NCBI GenBank assembly: GCA_024689285.1 | Contig: JAILDR010000077.1 | Span: 1 to 20,669 of the forward strand | Direction of reading: 5' to 3' | DNA length: 20,669 nucleotides | From: Bacteroidales bacterium | Lineage (GTDB): Bacteria > Bacteroidota > Bacteroidia > Bacteroidales > F082 | Shown here: positions 14,788 through 20,669 of the stretch, piece by piece | Position numbering within the stretch: position 1 is the stretch's first letter | Layout: every line of letters starts with the position of its first letter | Notes under the pieces: model-generated | Seen by the model: the letters and a program-made list of their open reading frames with translations, nothing else | Told to the model about the DNA's origin: nothing | Databases searched by the model: none | Position numbers and translations under genes: made by a program

Positions 14788-15246
14788 TTATTTGAGAGTT
14801 AAAAACCAATAATACGCTGATAAAGCAATCATCGACAAGGAAAGCAGCATCACTATCACGAAGCCAATTCTTCCTGCACTTTCATATTGGCTCAAAACGA
14901 TTTTCCAAAAGGAGAACAGCAGCACAGCGGTCATCACCATTACGATGGAAATGGCTATTGCGTCTTTATAAGCCTCCCATTGCGGAATGCTACAGGCGAT
15001 GCTGGCCAAAATAAGCATAACACCGAAAAGGACAAATACCACAAAGCCAAACCGTTGCTTTTGTTCAAGAGGCATCTTGTCGCCACCAAAGCGAGCAGCC
15101 GAAAAGCCGAACAGACGGATGCTTCCACCCAATGCTGAACCCTTATCCCAACTGCGATAGATGATATCGGGGCGAAACTTTCCTAGGATTCCCACCGCGA
15201 TGGAGACAATACCCATGATGATTAGTACTATTCCAAAAGTATCCAT
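14788..15246 (-). CDS. Unrecognised integral membrane protein (152 aa)
   Basis: There are four predicted helices at about 4-22, 66-85, 96-115 and 127-148. The loop after helix 1 is basic and glycine-rich (FRPDIIYRSWDKGSALGGSIRL), suggesting a cytoplasmic or interfacial segment. No family recognised. It lies 173 bp behind the SPFH gene with a REP-like palindrome between them, and 6 bp before the next membrane gene. No TAnnTTTG element is seen directly upstream, so transcription probably comes from the SPFH promoter through the palindrome. Confidence 0.75.
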   Translation of the reverse strand: MDTFGIVLIIMGIVSIAVGILGKFRPDIIYRSWDKGSALGGSIRLFGFSAARFGGDKMPLEQKQRFGFVVFVLFGVMLILASIACSIPQWEAYKDAIAISIVMVMTAVLLFSFWKIVLSQYESAGRIGFVIVMLLSLSMIALSAYYWFLTLK

Positions 15247-15295
15247 TTTAATTCTGTTTTATAGTTTTTTGTTCTCTTACTCTTGCATCGCTATA

Positions 15296-15369
15296 CGTCA
15301 TTGCGAGGAGGAATGACGAAGCAAACTATATCACTTGTTTTCTGGATTGCTTCGTGCCTCGCAATGACG
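15296..15369. repeat. REP-like palindromic element
   Basis: CGTCATTGCGAGG (15296-15308) is the exact complement of CCTCGCAATGACG (15357-15369), and ACGAAGCAA (15316-15324) pairs with TTGCTTCGT (15347-15355), giving a long imperfect hairpin. The termini GTCATTGCGAGG are those of a palindromic intergenic repeat seen in many unrelated bacteria. No transposase is present. Confidence 0.8.
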
Positions 15370-15390
15370 CGAAGCGGCAGTCCGTTCTAC

Positions 15391-15420
15391 ATTCCGCATT
15401 CCTAATTCCGCATTCCGCAT
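15391..15420. repeat. Short direct repeats at the 3' end of the SPFH gene
   Basis: ATTCCGCATTCC occurs at 15391-15402 and 15405-15416 (14-bp offset), followed by a partial third copy that runs to the SPFH stop codon. It is simple-sequence expansion next to the REP-like element. Confidence 0.5.
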
Positions 15421-16361
15421 TAATATAGGCTTCCCGTATTCACCACGGGCTGTGCCGATTCGTCAGCACAGAGCACCACCATCAGGTTGCTCACCATAGC
15501 GGCCTTGCGTTCCTCGTCGAGTTCAACCACGCCCTCGTCCTTCAGCTTGTCCAAAGCCATCTTGACCATTGAGACAGCACCTTCCACAATCTTCTCACGG
15601 GCCGAAATGATGGCCGCAGCCTGCTGACGACGCAGCATCACAGCCGCAATCTCAGGCGAATAAGCCAGATAGTTGATACGTGCCTCAAGCACTTCCAGAC
15701 CCGACATCGTGAGGCGCTCGTTCAGCTTGGCCAACAACACGTCGTTGATTTCTTTGCCGCCGGCACGAAGTGTCAGCTCGTCCTTTTCGGCCTCGTTCTC
15801 GTCGTAAGCGTACATTCCTGCCACCTCACGCAAGGCGGCATCGCTCTGCACCTGGATGAAGCTCTCGAAGGCACGCATACGGTTGGAGACCGTCACAGGA
15901 GCCGTACCCGAGCCGCCACCCGCCATCGTCTGCGAGTCAATCTCAAACATCGCCTTGTAGGTGTCCTTCAGCTTCCAGACGAGGATTTGTCCAATCATGA
16001 TGGGGTTACCCGTCTTGTCGTTCACCTTAATATTATCAGGATTGAGGTTGCGGGCACGCAGCGAGACCTTCTTGGAGGTCATCAGGAAGTTGACCCAGTG
16101 GAAGCCAGTCTTGGTGAAGGTGCCTTTGTACTTTCCGAAAAACAGCATCACCATAGCCTCGTTGGGCTCCAGCTTGCGGAAGCCGATAGGCAAGATGCAG
16201 GCAAGCAGAAGGCCAATGATAGGAAGGATGATCATGGAAGACTCTTTGCTTCCAAAAGCAGCAATGCCCCAAACGCTCACAGCGATGAGAGCAATTTCAA
16301 CAAACAGCGCGACGAATCCGTTCATCGCAAGACCCTTGAATTCAAATTCTTTTGTTTCCAT
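15420..16361 (-). CDS. SPFH (stomatin/prohibitin-like) domain membrane protein
   Basis: A 313-residue protein (from METKEFE). Two hydrophobic helices lie at about 14-36 and 42-60, followed directly by the SPFH domain: [72 protein letters not shown]. Then come [41 protein letters not shown] and an Ala/Gln-rich coiled segment, [24 protein letters not shown] proteins form oligomers that organise membrane microdomains and often partner with proteases. Start: the frame extends 25 codons upstream, but the internal ATG (16359-16361) fits the conserved N-terminus and leaves the -7 element (16395-16402) in front of the gene. It heads a run of three membrane genes plus a ribbon-helix-helix gene, and diverges from an M48 protease lipoprotein gene. 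Confidence 0.9.
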   Translation of the reverse strand: METKEFEFKGLAMNGFVALFVEIALIAVSVWGIAAFGSKESSMIILPIIGLLLACILPIGFRKLEPNEAMVMLFFGKYKGTFTKTGFHWVNFLMTSKKVSLRARNLNPDNIKVNDKTGNPIMIGQILVWKLKDTYKAMFEIDSQTMAGGGSGTAPVTVSNRMRAFESFIQVQSDAALREVAGMYAYDENEAEKDELTLRAGGKEINDVLLAKLNERLTMSGLEVLEARINYLAYSPEIAAVMLRRQQAAAIISAREKIVEGAVSMVKMALDKLKDEGVVELDEERKAAMVSNLMVVLCADESAQPVVNTGSLY

Positions 16362-16394
16362 AAGTGATATTATTTTGATATTGTTTTGATGCCG

Positions 16395-16402
16395 CAAAAA
16401 TA
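16395..16402 (-). promoter_or_regulatory. -7 promoter element of the SPFH operon
   Basis: The minus strand reads TATTTTTG (TAnnTTTG), with TTG (plus CAA 16421-16423) 18 nt upstream as the -33 element. It gives a leader of about 30 nt before the ATG at 16361. Confidence 0.65.
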
Positions 16403-16466
16403 CATTAATTTTGGAACATGCAAGAAAAAAATGCACTTTTTTGAAAAAAAATCCCTATGAATGCCT

Positions 16467-16474
16467 TATTTTTG
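16467..16474 (+). promoter_or_regulatory. -7 promoter element of the M48 lipoprotein gene
   Basis: TATTTTTG matches TAnnTTTG; a TTG at 16441-16443 lies 23 nt upstream. It rules out the farthest upstream ATG (16411) as the start. Confidence 0.6.
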
Positions 16475-16512
16475 CAGTGAAAAACCGAATGGAAAATCAA
16501 AAATTATTCAAT

Positions 16513-17391
16513 ATGAAGAAATTAGCATTATTAGGAGTCATGTCAGTTATAATGATGACCGGCTGCTCCTCCTTAAAGATTGTGAACCAAAATGCCGCAG
16601 TAAACGCTGGTGCTGCCGCCGTGCAGGCTTTGACCATCAGCGATGCCCAAGTGGCACAATTGTGCAGCCAGTATATGGTGGAGACCGATGGACAGAACAC
16701 CATCCTGCCTGCCGGCAACAGTTACACCCAGCGTCTCGACCGTATCATGGCGCGCTTCCACAACATCAACGAACTGAACCTGAATTACAAAGTCTATCAG
16801 TCAAGTACGGTAAACGCCTTTGCCAGCGGCGACGGTAGTGTGCGTGTCTACACAGGTTTAATGGACGTGATGAACGACGACGAGGTGTTTGCCGTCATAG
16901 GGCACGAGTTAGGCCACCTTATCAATAAAGACGTTCGCGACGCCTATCGTGCTGCCTATCTGATGGTGGCTGCCCGTTATGGTATCGGTGCCTTCAATGA
17001 AACGGCTGGTGCCATCTCACAGGGTTTCCTCGGCGACCTCGGCCAGCAACTGGCCCAAAACGCTTATTCACGCCGTCAGGAGACCGAAGCCGACGAGACT
17101 GCTTTCCAGTTCTGCATCAAAAACGGTGTCGACCCCTACGCCATGTATCATGCACTCAATGTATTGATTCGCCTTGAAGGCAACAGCGGCTCACAAGGCA
17201 AACTGGCCGAGCTGTTGTCATCCCACCCCAACACCTCGAAACGCGCTGCCCATATCAAGGAGATGTGCGAGGCAGCTGGCTATAAGATGACCACTCCTGG
17301 TGGCGCTACGGGAGGCTCCAAACCTTCCAACAGCTCCAATGGTGGCAACACCAACGGCGGCGGAAAGAAAATATCTATCAAGAAAGGCTGA
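16513..17391 (+). CDS. M48-family zinc metalloprotease lipoprotein
   Basis: A 292-residue protein from MKKLALLG. The lipoprotein signal ends MTGC with Cys 18, so the enzyme is tethered to a membrane in the periplasm. The protease core has HELGH at 131-135 (HExxH zinc motif with catalytic Glu) and the third ligand in ETEADETAFQF (Glu 192). The arrangement fits the M48 class C type (periplasmic Oma1/BepA-like chaperone-proteases) without TPR repeats. The C-terminal ~40 residues are Gly/Ser/Asn-rich and end in a basic tail. Upstream in-frame Met codons exist at 16411 (before the promoter, rejected) and 16489 (MENQKLFN, possible with a longer signal n-region). It diverges from the SPFH gene; SPFH and M48 proteins are functionally linked in some bacteria, so a shared role in envelope protein quality control is inferred. 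Confidence 0.9.
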   Translation: MKKLALLGVMSVIMMTGCSSLKIVNQNAAVNAGAAAVQALTISDAQVAQLCSQYMVETDGQNTILPAGNSYTQRLDRIMARFHNINELNLNYKVYQSSTVNAFASGDGSVRVYTGLMDVMNDDEVFAVIGHELGHLINKDVRDAYRAAYLMVAARYGIGAFNETAGAISQGFLGDLGQQLAQNAYSRRQETEADETAFQFCIKNGVDPYAMYHALNVLIRLEGNSGSQGKLAELLSSHPNTSKRAAHIKEMCEAAGYKMTTPGGATGGSKPSNSSNGGNTNGGGKKISIKKG

Positions 17392-17410
17392 GGGCAGACA
17401 TTAGACAAAT

Positions 17411-17423
17411 GGTCTGAAAGACC
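17411..17423. other. Small hairpin between convergent genes
   Basis: GGTCT and AGACC flank a GAA loop in the 49-bp gap between the M48 gene and murD2. There is no T-run, so intrinsic termination is doubtful, though it is the only structure seen between these convergent transcripts. Confidence 0.3.
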
Positions 17424-17440
17424 CAAGATAGCCCTAATGC

Positions 17441-18700
17441 TTATGATTTGGTAAAGGCCTCTGCAAGAGCCTTGTATTTCCTCCCACGTTCCTCAAAGTT
17501 CTTGTATTGGTCATAGCTCGCCGCAGCAGGCGAAAGCAGACACACATCGCCCGTCTTGGCATAGGCTTTCAAGTAGGCAAAGGCTTCTTCCATCGAGGAA
17601 TAGTAAAAGGAGGTTAGCCCTTCGCCCATTAACTGCCTCATACTCTCCCCTGCCTTCCCCGTAAACAGCAGATGCGGAACAGGGTTCTCTTTGAGGAAAT
17701 CCGCCAAAGGCCTATAGTCAATGCCCCGGTCGAAGCCGCCCAAGAGCAGGAAATCCACGCGGCCCAAGGCTTTACAGGCTTCAATGGTGGCCTGAGGGAT
17801 GGTGGAGATGCTGTCGTTGACAAAACTCACGCCGCCAAAAGTGCCCACGGGTTCCAAACGATGCTCCAAAGGCTTGAACGTATATAAATAAGGTACGAAT
17901 TCCCGACAATCTGCATCAGTAAAGGCATAGCAGGCCAGCAACGCCGCCTTGACATTCAGCAGGTTATGTTCGCCCTTGAGGGGCAATGCGGTTTCATCCA
18001 CAAACTCGCTGATGTCATAATAGGAGAACACGATATTGTTGACAAACAGCCGCCAGGCATCCTCCAGCAAGGTATCATGGACGACGGCCACATCGTCCTC
18101 ACCCATATAACGCATAATGTTGAGTTTGGCAGCTTTGTAACGCAGCATCGAACCGAAATGGTCAAGATGTTCCTCAAAAACATTGAGCAACACACCCACG
18201 CGAGGGCTGTTGTGGACATATTCCAGCTGGTGTGCTGAAAGTTCATACACCACGATGCTTTCTGGCCGGATATCCTCTATAATGTCGAAACAAGGAATCC
18301 CGATGTTACCCGTAAGAACAGCGTCACGTCCCGATGATTTCAAAAGATGGTAAATCAGGCTTGTGGTCGTACTTTTGCCTTTGGTGCCCGTAATGCCAAT
18401 CGTTTGACTGTGGAATTGGTTGAGAAACAAGTCCGTCTGCGAGGTAATCTCCACCCCTTTCGTGTCAAAGCCCTTCAATGAAATGCCCGGGGTCTTGATG
18501 ACGATGTCGTAATCGTACATCGCTTCAAGATAGCGTTCTCCTGAATGGGTCACACCTTCCATCGGGTTTTTGTCTGCTACCGCTACAGCTGCATCCGGCA
18601 AGTACTTGTTCAGAAAATGCAAAGTCGACCTGCCCTCGCGACCGAAACCAAGGATAAGGATGCGCTTGCCGCTCAAACGATTCAATATCAAGTCAAACAT
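17441..18700 (-). CDS. murD2: Mur ligase, probably MurD2: UDP-MurNAc-L-alanine--L-glutamate ligase
   Basis: A 419-residue Mur ligase of the MurD class. N-terminal Rossmann: RILILGFGREGRSTL (13-27). ATP site: GITGTKGKSTTTS (102-114, Lys 109). Central domain: YELSAHQLEY, LLNVFEEHLDHFGS and YKAAKLNI (Lys 192 at the carbamoylated-lysine position). C-terminal domain: HNLLN, LEHRLE, NDSISTIPQAT and LSPAAASYDQYKNFEERG. The last motif matches canonical MurD, but NDSISTIP replaces the usual NDSKATN, and DHLDR is altered to EHLDHFGS. Because it follows and overlaps murL by 8 bp, I assign it to the MurD2 type, which adds L-Glu instead of D-Glu to UDP-MurNAc-L-Ala in the cytoplasm. Alternative: an ordinary, divergent MurD using D-Glu. 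A search for a second murD in the genome, normally in the dcw cluster, would help decide. Confidence 0.8.
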   Translation of the reverse strand: MFDLILNRLSGKRILILGFGREGRSTLHFLNKYLPDAAVAVADKNPMEGVTHSGERYLEAMYDYDIVIKTPGISLKGFDTKGVEITSQTDLFLNQFHSQTIGITGTKGKSTTTSLIYHLLKSSGRDAVLTGNIGIPCFDIIEDIRPESIVVYELSAHQLEYVHNSPRVGVLLNVFEEHLDHFGSMLRYKAAKLNIMRYMGEDDVAVVHDTLLEDAWRLFVNNIVFSYYDISEFVDETALPLKGEHNLLNVKAALLACYAFTDADCREFVPYLYTFKPLEHRLEPVGTFGGVSFVNDSISTIPQATIEACKALGRVDFLLLGGFDRGIDYRPLADFLKENPVPHLLFTGKAGESMRQLMGEGLTSFYYSSMEEAFAYLKAYAKTGDVCLLSPAAASYDQYKNFEERGRKYKALAEAFTKS

Positions 18701-20003
18701 GGAGGTTTGATTTTAGGATTTGTTCAAATCTTTCGGGAAGGAAGTGGTTGGTATTGAAACGATGGAGGACTTCGTCCACTTCCAACATGTTATTCTGCGT
18801 CGCTTTCAAACAGGCCTGCACCTCTTCCACCGTTCCTACACATTCAAAAGGCTTGACAGCTGCCGTTCCATTCAGCTCCTCCATAACGGGTTGCAACGAA
18901 GCGTCAGCCATCAGGTCTTTGCCGAAAATGGCCGTCAGTTGTCCGCGCGTGAGGAAGGGCGACAGGATAATCCAGGTAAAGAGGCACTTGGGGCAATGGC
19001 CGCACCACGAGTCGGTCTTGCTGCCCACATTGCAGCTGCGGAACACAGGATGATAGGCTTCATACCGGGCAAACAAACTGGCAATCTGCAACTCACTCAA
19101 AGGACGTAAGAAACTGAAATACTGCACCTCAGGATTGAGATGCTCAGCCACATAGTTCCTGAAGTCCCTTTCAAACTCGATGGACTTGCTGTATTGGTGG
19201 TTGATGTTCGTGCCAGGCACAGTCGATTCATTCGCACTGTTCTCGTTTGACAAGGCGATATAGCGCGACCCACTTCCAAAAGCCACCAAAATGCTGATGA
19301 AAGCCAGCAGGGCTGAAAAAGGCGTATGGCCGTTCAGATAGCCTTCTGCATTGAGTTTCATCATGGTCGGGTCGAGGGTGCGCTTGATGACGATAAAGTC
19401 GTTTTCGCTAAAGCCAGCCGTTTTCACACAATTCAACGTAGCGCCTCGCGGGTTCACAATTAACGGTATCAAAGGCATCTCATTCCGCAGGCACTCCAAA
19501 GTGACCACAGAGTCCTTGCCGCCTCCGACGGGCACCAGCGTCATTTCTTTCAAAGGGATTTCCACTCTATGAAAAGGCTTCTCCCCTTGCGACTCCAAGG
19601 CCATTAAATCCGATTCCGACACCATTATGCTGTTCAGATACAGGAATTCTCCCAAGCCATTATAATACAGTTTCTTCCAAAAGGCAATCTGCGAAGTTGT
19701 GAGGGCAAAGGGCTTCACCACCACCCTTTTCGGGCAAGCAATTTTCCAGTAGCTGACCAATTCCGTCATACCAATCTGAAAAGCCAATGCCTCCAACTGA
19801 TTAGCGGGAATAGCATACCAACTGAAAAAAGCACGCGCGGGGATTTCTAAGGTCGGTTGAAAATGATAGCGGCCGTCAAGAGAAAAGTCGAAGGCCAACG
19901 ACAATACGCCGTTTTCCAACTTCACCGTCTGACGTTCAAAGGTAAAAGTGGAAAACGTATCGCGCAGGGTGTCAAACTTGGATTGATTGTCTGTCCGTTT
20001 CAA
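18693..20003 (-). CDS. murL: MurL: UDP-MurNAc-L-Ala-L-Glu epimerase
   Basis: The 436-residue product matches the MurL family first described in Xanthomonas. The family converts the terminal L-Glu of UDP-MurNAc-L-Ala-L-Glu to D-Glu using ATP, replacing glutamate racemase plus MurD. Visible motifs: an ATP-pyrophosphatase-like loop VPVGGGKDSVVTLE (157-170), NPRGAT (184-189), ALSNENSANES (250-260), NHQYSKSIEFE (268-278) and CGHCPKC (334-340), a Cys cluster that may bind metal. The gene overlaps murD2 by 8 bp (ATGTTTGA), so the two are translationally coupled and act in consecutive steps. The start codon is TTG (20001-20003): no ATG exists in frame until about residue 79, and a GGAG sits 5 nt upstream. 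The promoter element is at 20026-20033. Confidence 0.87.
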   Translation of the reverse strand: MKRTDNQSKFDTLRDTFSTFTFERQTVKLENGVLSLAFDFSLDGRYHFQPTLEIPARAFFSWYAIPANQLEALAFQIGMTELVSYWKIACPKRVVVKPFALTTSQIAFWKKLYYNGLGEFLYLNSIMVSESDLMALESQGEKPFHRVEIPLKEMTLVPVGGGKDSVVTLECLRNEMPLIPLIVNPRGATLNCVKTAGFSENDFIVIKRTLDPTMMKLNAEGYLNGHTPFSALLAFISILVAFGSGSRYIALSNENSANESTVPGTNINHQYSKSIEFERDFRNYVAEHLNPEVQYFSFLRPLSELQIASLFARYEAYHPVFRSCNVGSKTDSWCGHCPKCLFTWIILSPFLTRGQLTAIFGKDLMADASLQPVMEELNGTAAVKPFECVGTVEEVQACLKATQNNMLEVDEVLHRFNTNHFLPERFEQILKSNLHV

Positions 20004-20025
20004 AACAACTCCGATTTTTATGCGA

Positions 20026-20033
20026 CAAAATTA
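20026..20033 (-). promoter_or_regulatory. -7 promoter element of murL-murD2
   Basis: The minus strand reads TAATTTTG (TAnnTTTG), 22 bp before the TTG start. A TTG (plus CAA 20057-20059) lies 23 nt upstream as a weak -33. It overlaps the promoter region of the divergent YqgE gene, so the two may compete. Confidence 0.6.
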
Positions 20034-20065
20034 CGAAATATGCCTTGAATATCACGCAAAAAGTC

Positions 20066-20073
20066 TAATTTTG
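20066..20073 (+). promoter_or_regulatory. -7 promoter element of the YqgE gene, leaderless geometry
   Basis: TAATTTTG matches TAnnTTTG, with TTG at 20045-20047 (18-nt spacer) as -33. Only CCGT separates it from the ATG at 20078, the same 4-nt spacing as at the AraC-type gene, so the transcript should start at or next to the ATG. Confidence 0.65.
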
Positions 20074-20077
20074 CCGT

Positions 20078-20668
20078 ATGGATTGGGAAAAACTATTCAA
20101 AATACACAGCAATTCTTTGGACCCGAAGATGGGTAACATCCTGATTTCAGAGCCTTTAATGAACGATTTCCACTTTGGGAGGTCGGTTGTCCTGCTCGTT
20201 GACCATTCAGAGACCGAAGGGTCGTTTGGGGTCATCATCAACAAAAAGCTCAATGCCAATGTGAGCCACATCGTTGACGATTTCCCCGATTTCGATGCGC
20301 CCGTCTATCTTGGCGGTCCCGTAGCCGACAGCCAATTGTTCTTCATCCATACGCTGGGTGACATGATTCCTGATGCAGCACCCATCATCGACGGCTTGTA
20401 TTGGGGCGGCGATGCAGAGACGCTCAAAACAATGATAGCCACAGGAATAGCCAATGAAGACAACACCCGTTTCTATCTGGGCTATTCAGGATGGGATGCC
20501 GGACAGCTGGTCGGCGAATTGGTGCGCAACTCATGGCTCATCGGCAACATCACCACAGAACAATTCATCAAGACCCCGCCTGAGAAGATGTGGCAGAGCT
20601 TTGTCAATCAACAAGGTAAATCATACTCCATGTGGAGTCGTTTCCCTAAGAACTTCAGGGAGAATTAA
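20078..20668 (+). CDS. YqgE/AlgH family protein (UPF0301, DUF179)
   Basis: A complete 196-residue protein. The family pattern is clear: GNILISEPLMNDFHFGRSVVLLVDHSETEGSFGVIINKKL near the N-terminus, VYLGGPVADSQLFFIHT in the middle, FYLGYSGWDAGQLVGEL later, and the C-terminal WLIGNI...MWQ. The fold is known from structures of homologues; the function is unknown, with AlgH of Pseudomonas linked to alginate regulation. It is somewhat longer at the C-terminus (SYSMWSRFPKNFREN) than many proteobacterial members, as usual in Bacteroidota. It is divergent from murL, with 74 bp between the start codons. Confidence 0.92.
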   Translation: MDWEKLFKIHSNSLDPKMGNILISEPLMNDFHFGRSVVLLVDHSETEGSFGVIINKKLNANVSHIVDDFPDFDAPVYLGGPVADSQLFFIHTLGDMIPDAAPIIDGLYWGGDAETLKTMIATGIANEDNTRFYLGYSGWDAGQLVGELVRNSWLIGNITTEQFIKTPPEKMWQSFVNQQGKSYSMWSRFPKNFREN

Positions 20669-20669
20669 T

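Noticed and set aside
15322..15330. Promoter TATAGTTTG (minus) within the REP-like element for the membrane-protein genes
   Set aside because: The spacing inside the element is one base longer than TAnnTTTG and there is no -33 motif; the evidence is too weak to list.
16362..16436. N-terminal 25-residue extension of the SPFH protein
   Set aside because: It would start upstream of the -7 element at 16395-16402, so it cannot be in the transcript from that promoter.
16411..16512. N-terminal extension of the M48 lipoprotein
   Set aside because: The first ATG (16411) precedes the promoter, and the extension would bury the lipoprotein signal; an ATG at 16489 remains possible but is less likely than 16513.

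Overview
The window reads as chromosomal DNA of a Bacteroidota bacterium, most likely of the order Bacteroidales. The support is: (i) at least nine copies of the Bacteroidota -7 promoter element TAnnTTTG, nearly all directly in front of genes; (ii) two large secreted proteins with a C-terminal type IX secretion (T9SS) sorting domain, a system known only from this phylum; (iii) start sites mostly without Shine-Dalgarno sequences; (iv) a DUF4143 ATPase and a membrane-anchored AraC-type regulator, both common in this group. No plasmid, phage, transposase, CRISPR array, tRNA or rRNA is visible.

Layout. 1-1975: a kelch-sensor/AraC regulator (+) whose 3' end runs into a short remnant of gcvP, followed by a small repeat/palindrome element and a bidirectional terminator. 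1976-7421: two tandem minus-strand paralogues encoding secreted proteins of 12 and 9 InlB-B-like repeats with nearly identical T9SS tails. 7607-9826: a small S4-type RNA-binding protein and ribosomal protein S1, separated by a strong terminator. 10006-11343: an AAA/DUF4143 ATPase with direct repeats in its leader. 11344-11893: a 550 bp gene-poor stretch with an orphan promoter, a palindrome over its start and an 88 bp array of degenerate 11 bp units. 11894-16361: a minus-strand run made of an SPFH (stomatin-like) protein, a REP-like palindrome, three integral membrane proteins (one with a PH-like domain), a ribbon-helix-helix protein not seen by simple ORF length cutoffs, a tiny two-helix membrane protein and an exported alpha/beta hydrolase. 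16513-17391: an M48 metalloprotease lipoprotein diverging from the SPFH gene. 17441-20003: murL-murD2, overlapping genes for the alternative route of D-glutamate incorporation into peptidoglycan (MurD2 adds L-Glu to UDP-MurNAc-L-Ala, MurL then epimerises it). 20078-20668: a YqgE/AlgH-family protein transcribed divergently from murL.

Functional links. Much of the region concerns the cell envelope: peptidoglycan precursor synthesis (murL-murD2), membrane organisation and possibly quality control (SPFH cassette plus divergent M48 lipoprotein), and surface or secreted repeat proteins. The most interesting items are the non-canonical MurD2/MurL pair, the uncharacterised SPFH/ribbon-helix-helix/membrane-protein cassette, the trans-membrane kelch-AraC regulator with the gcvP scar at its 3' end, the paired T9SS repeat proteins that appear to have grown or shrunk by three repeats, and two genes whose promoters lie so close to the start codon that leaderless mRNAs are predicted. 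All functional assignments rest on motif reading by eye; no database search was run.
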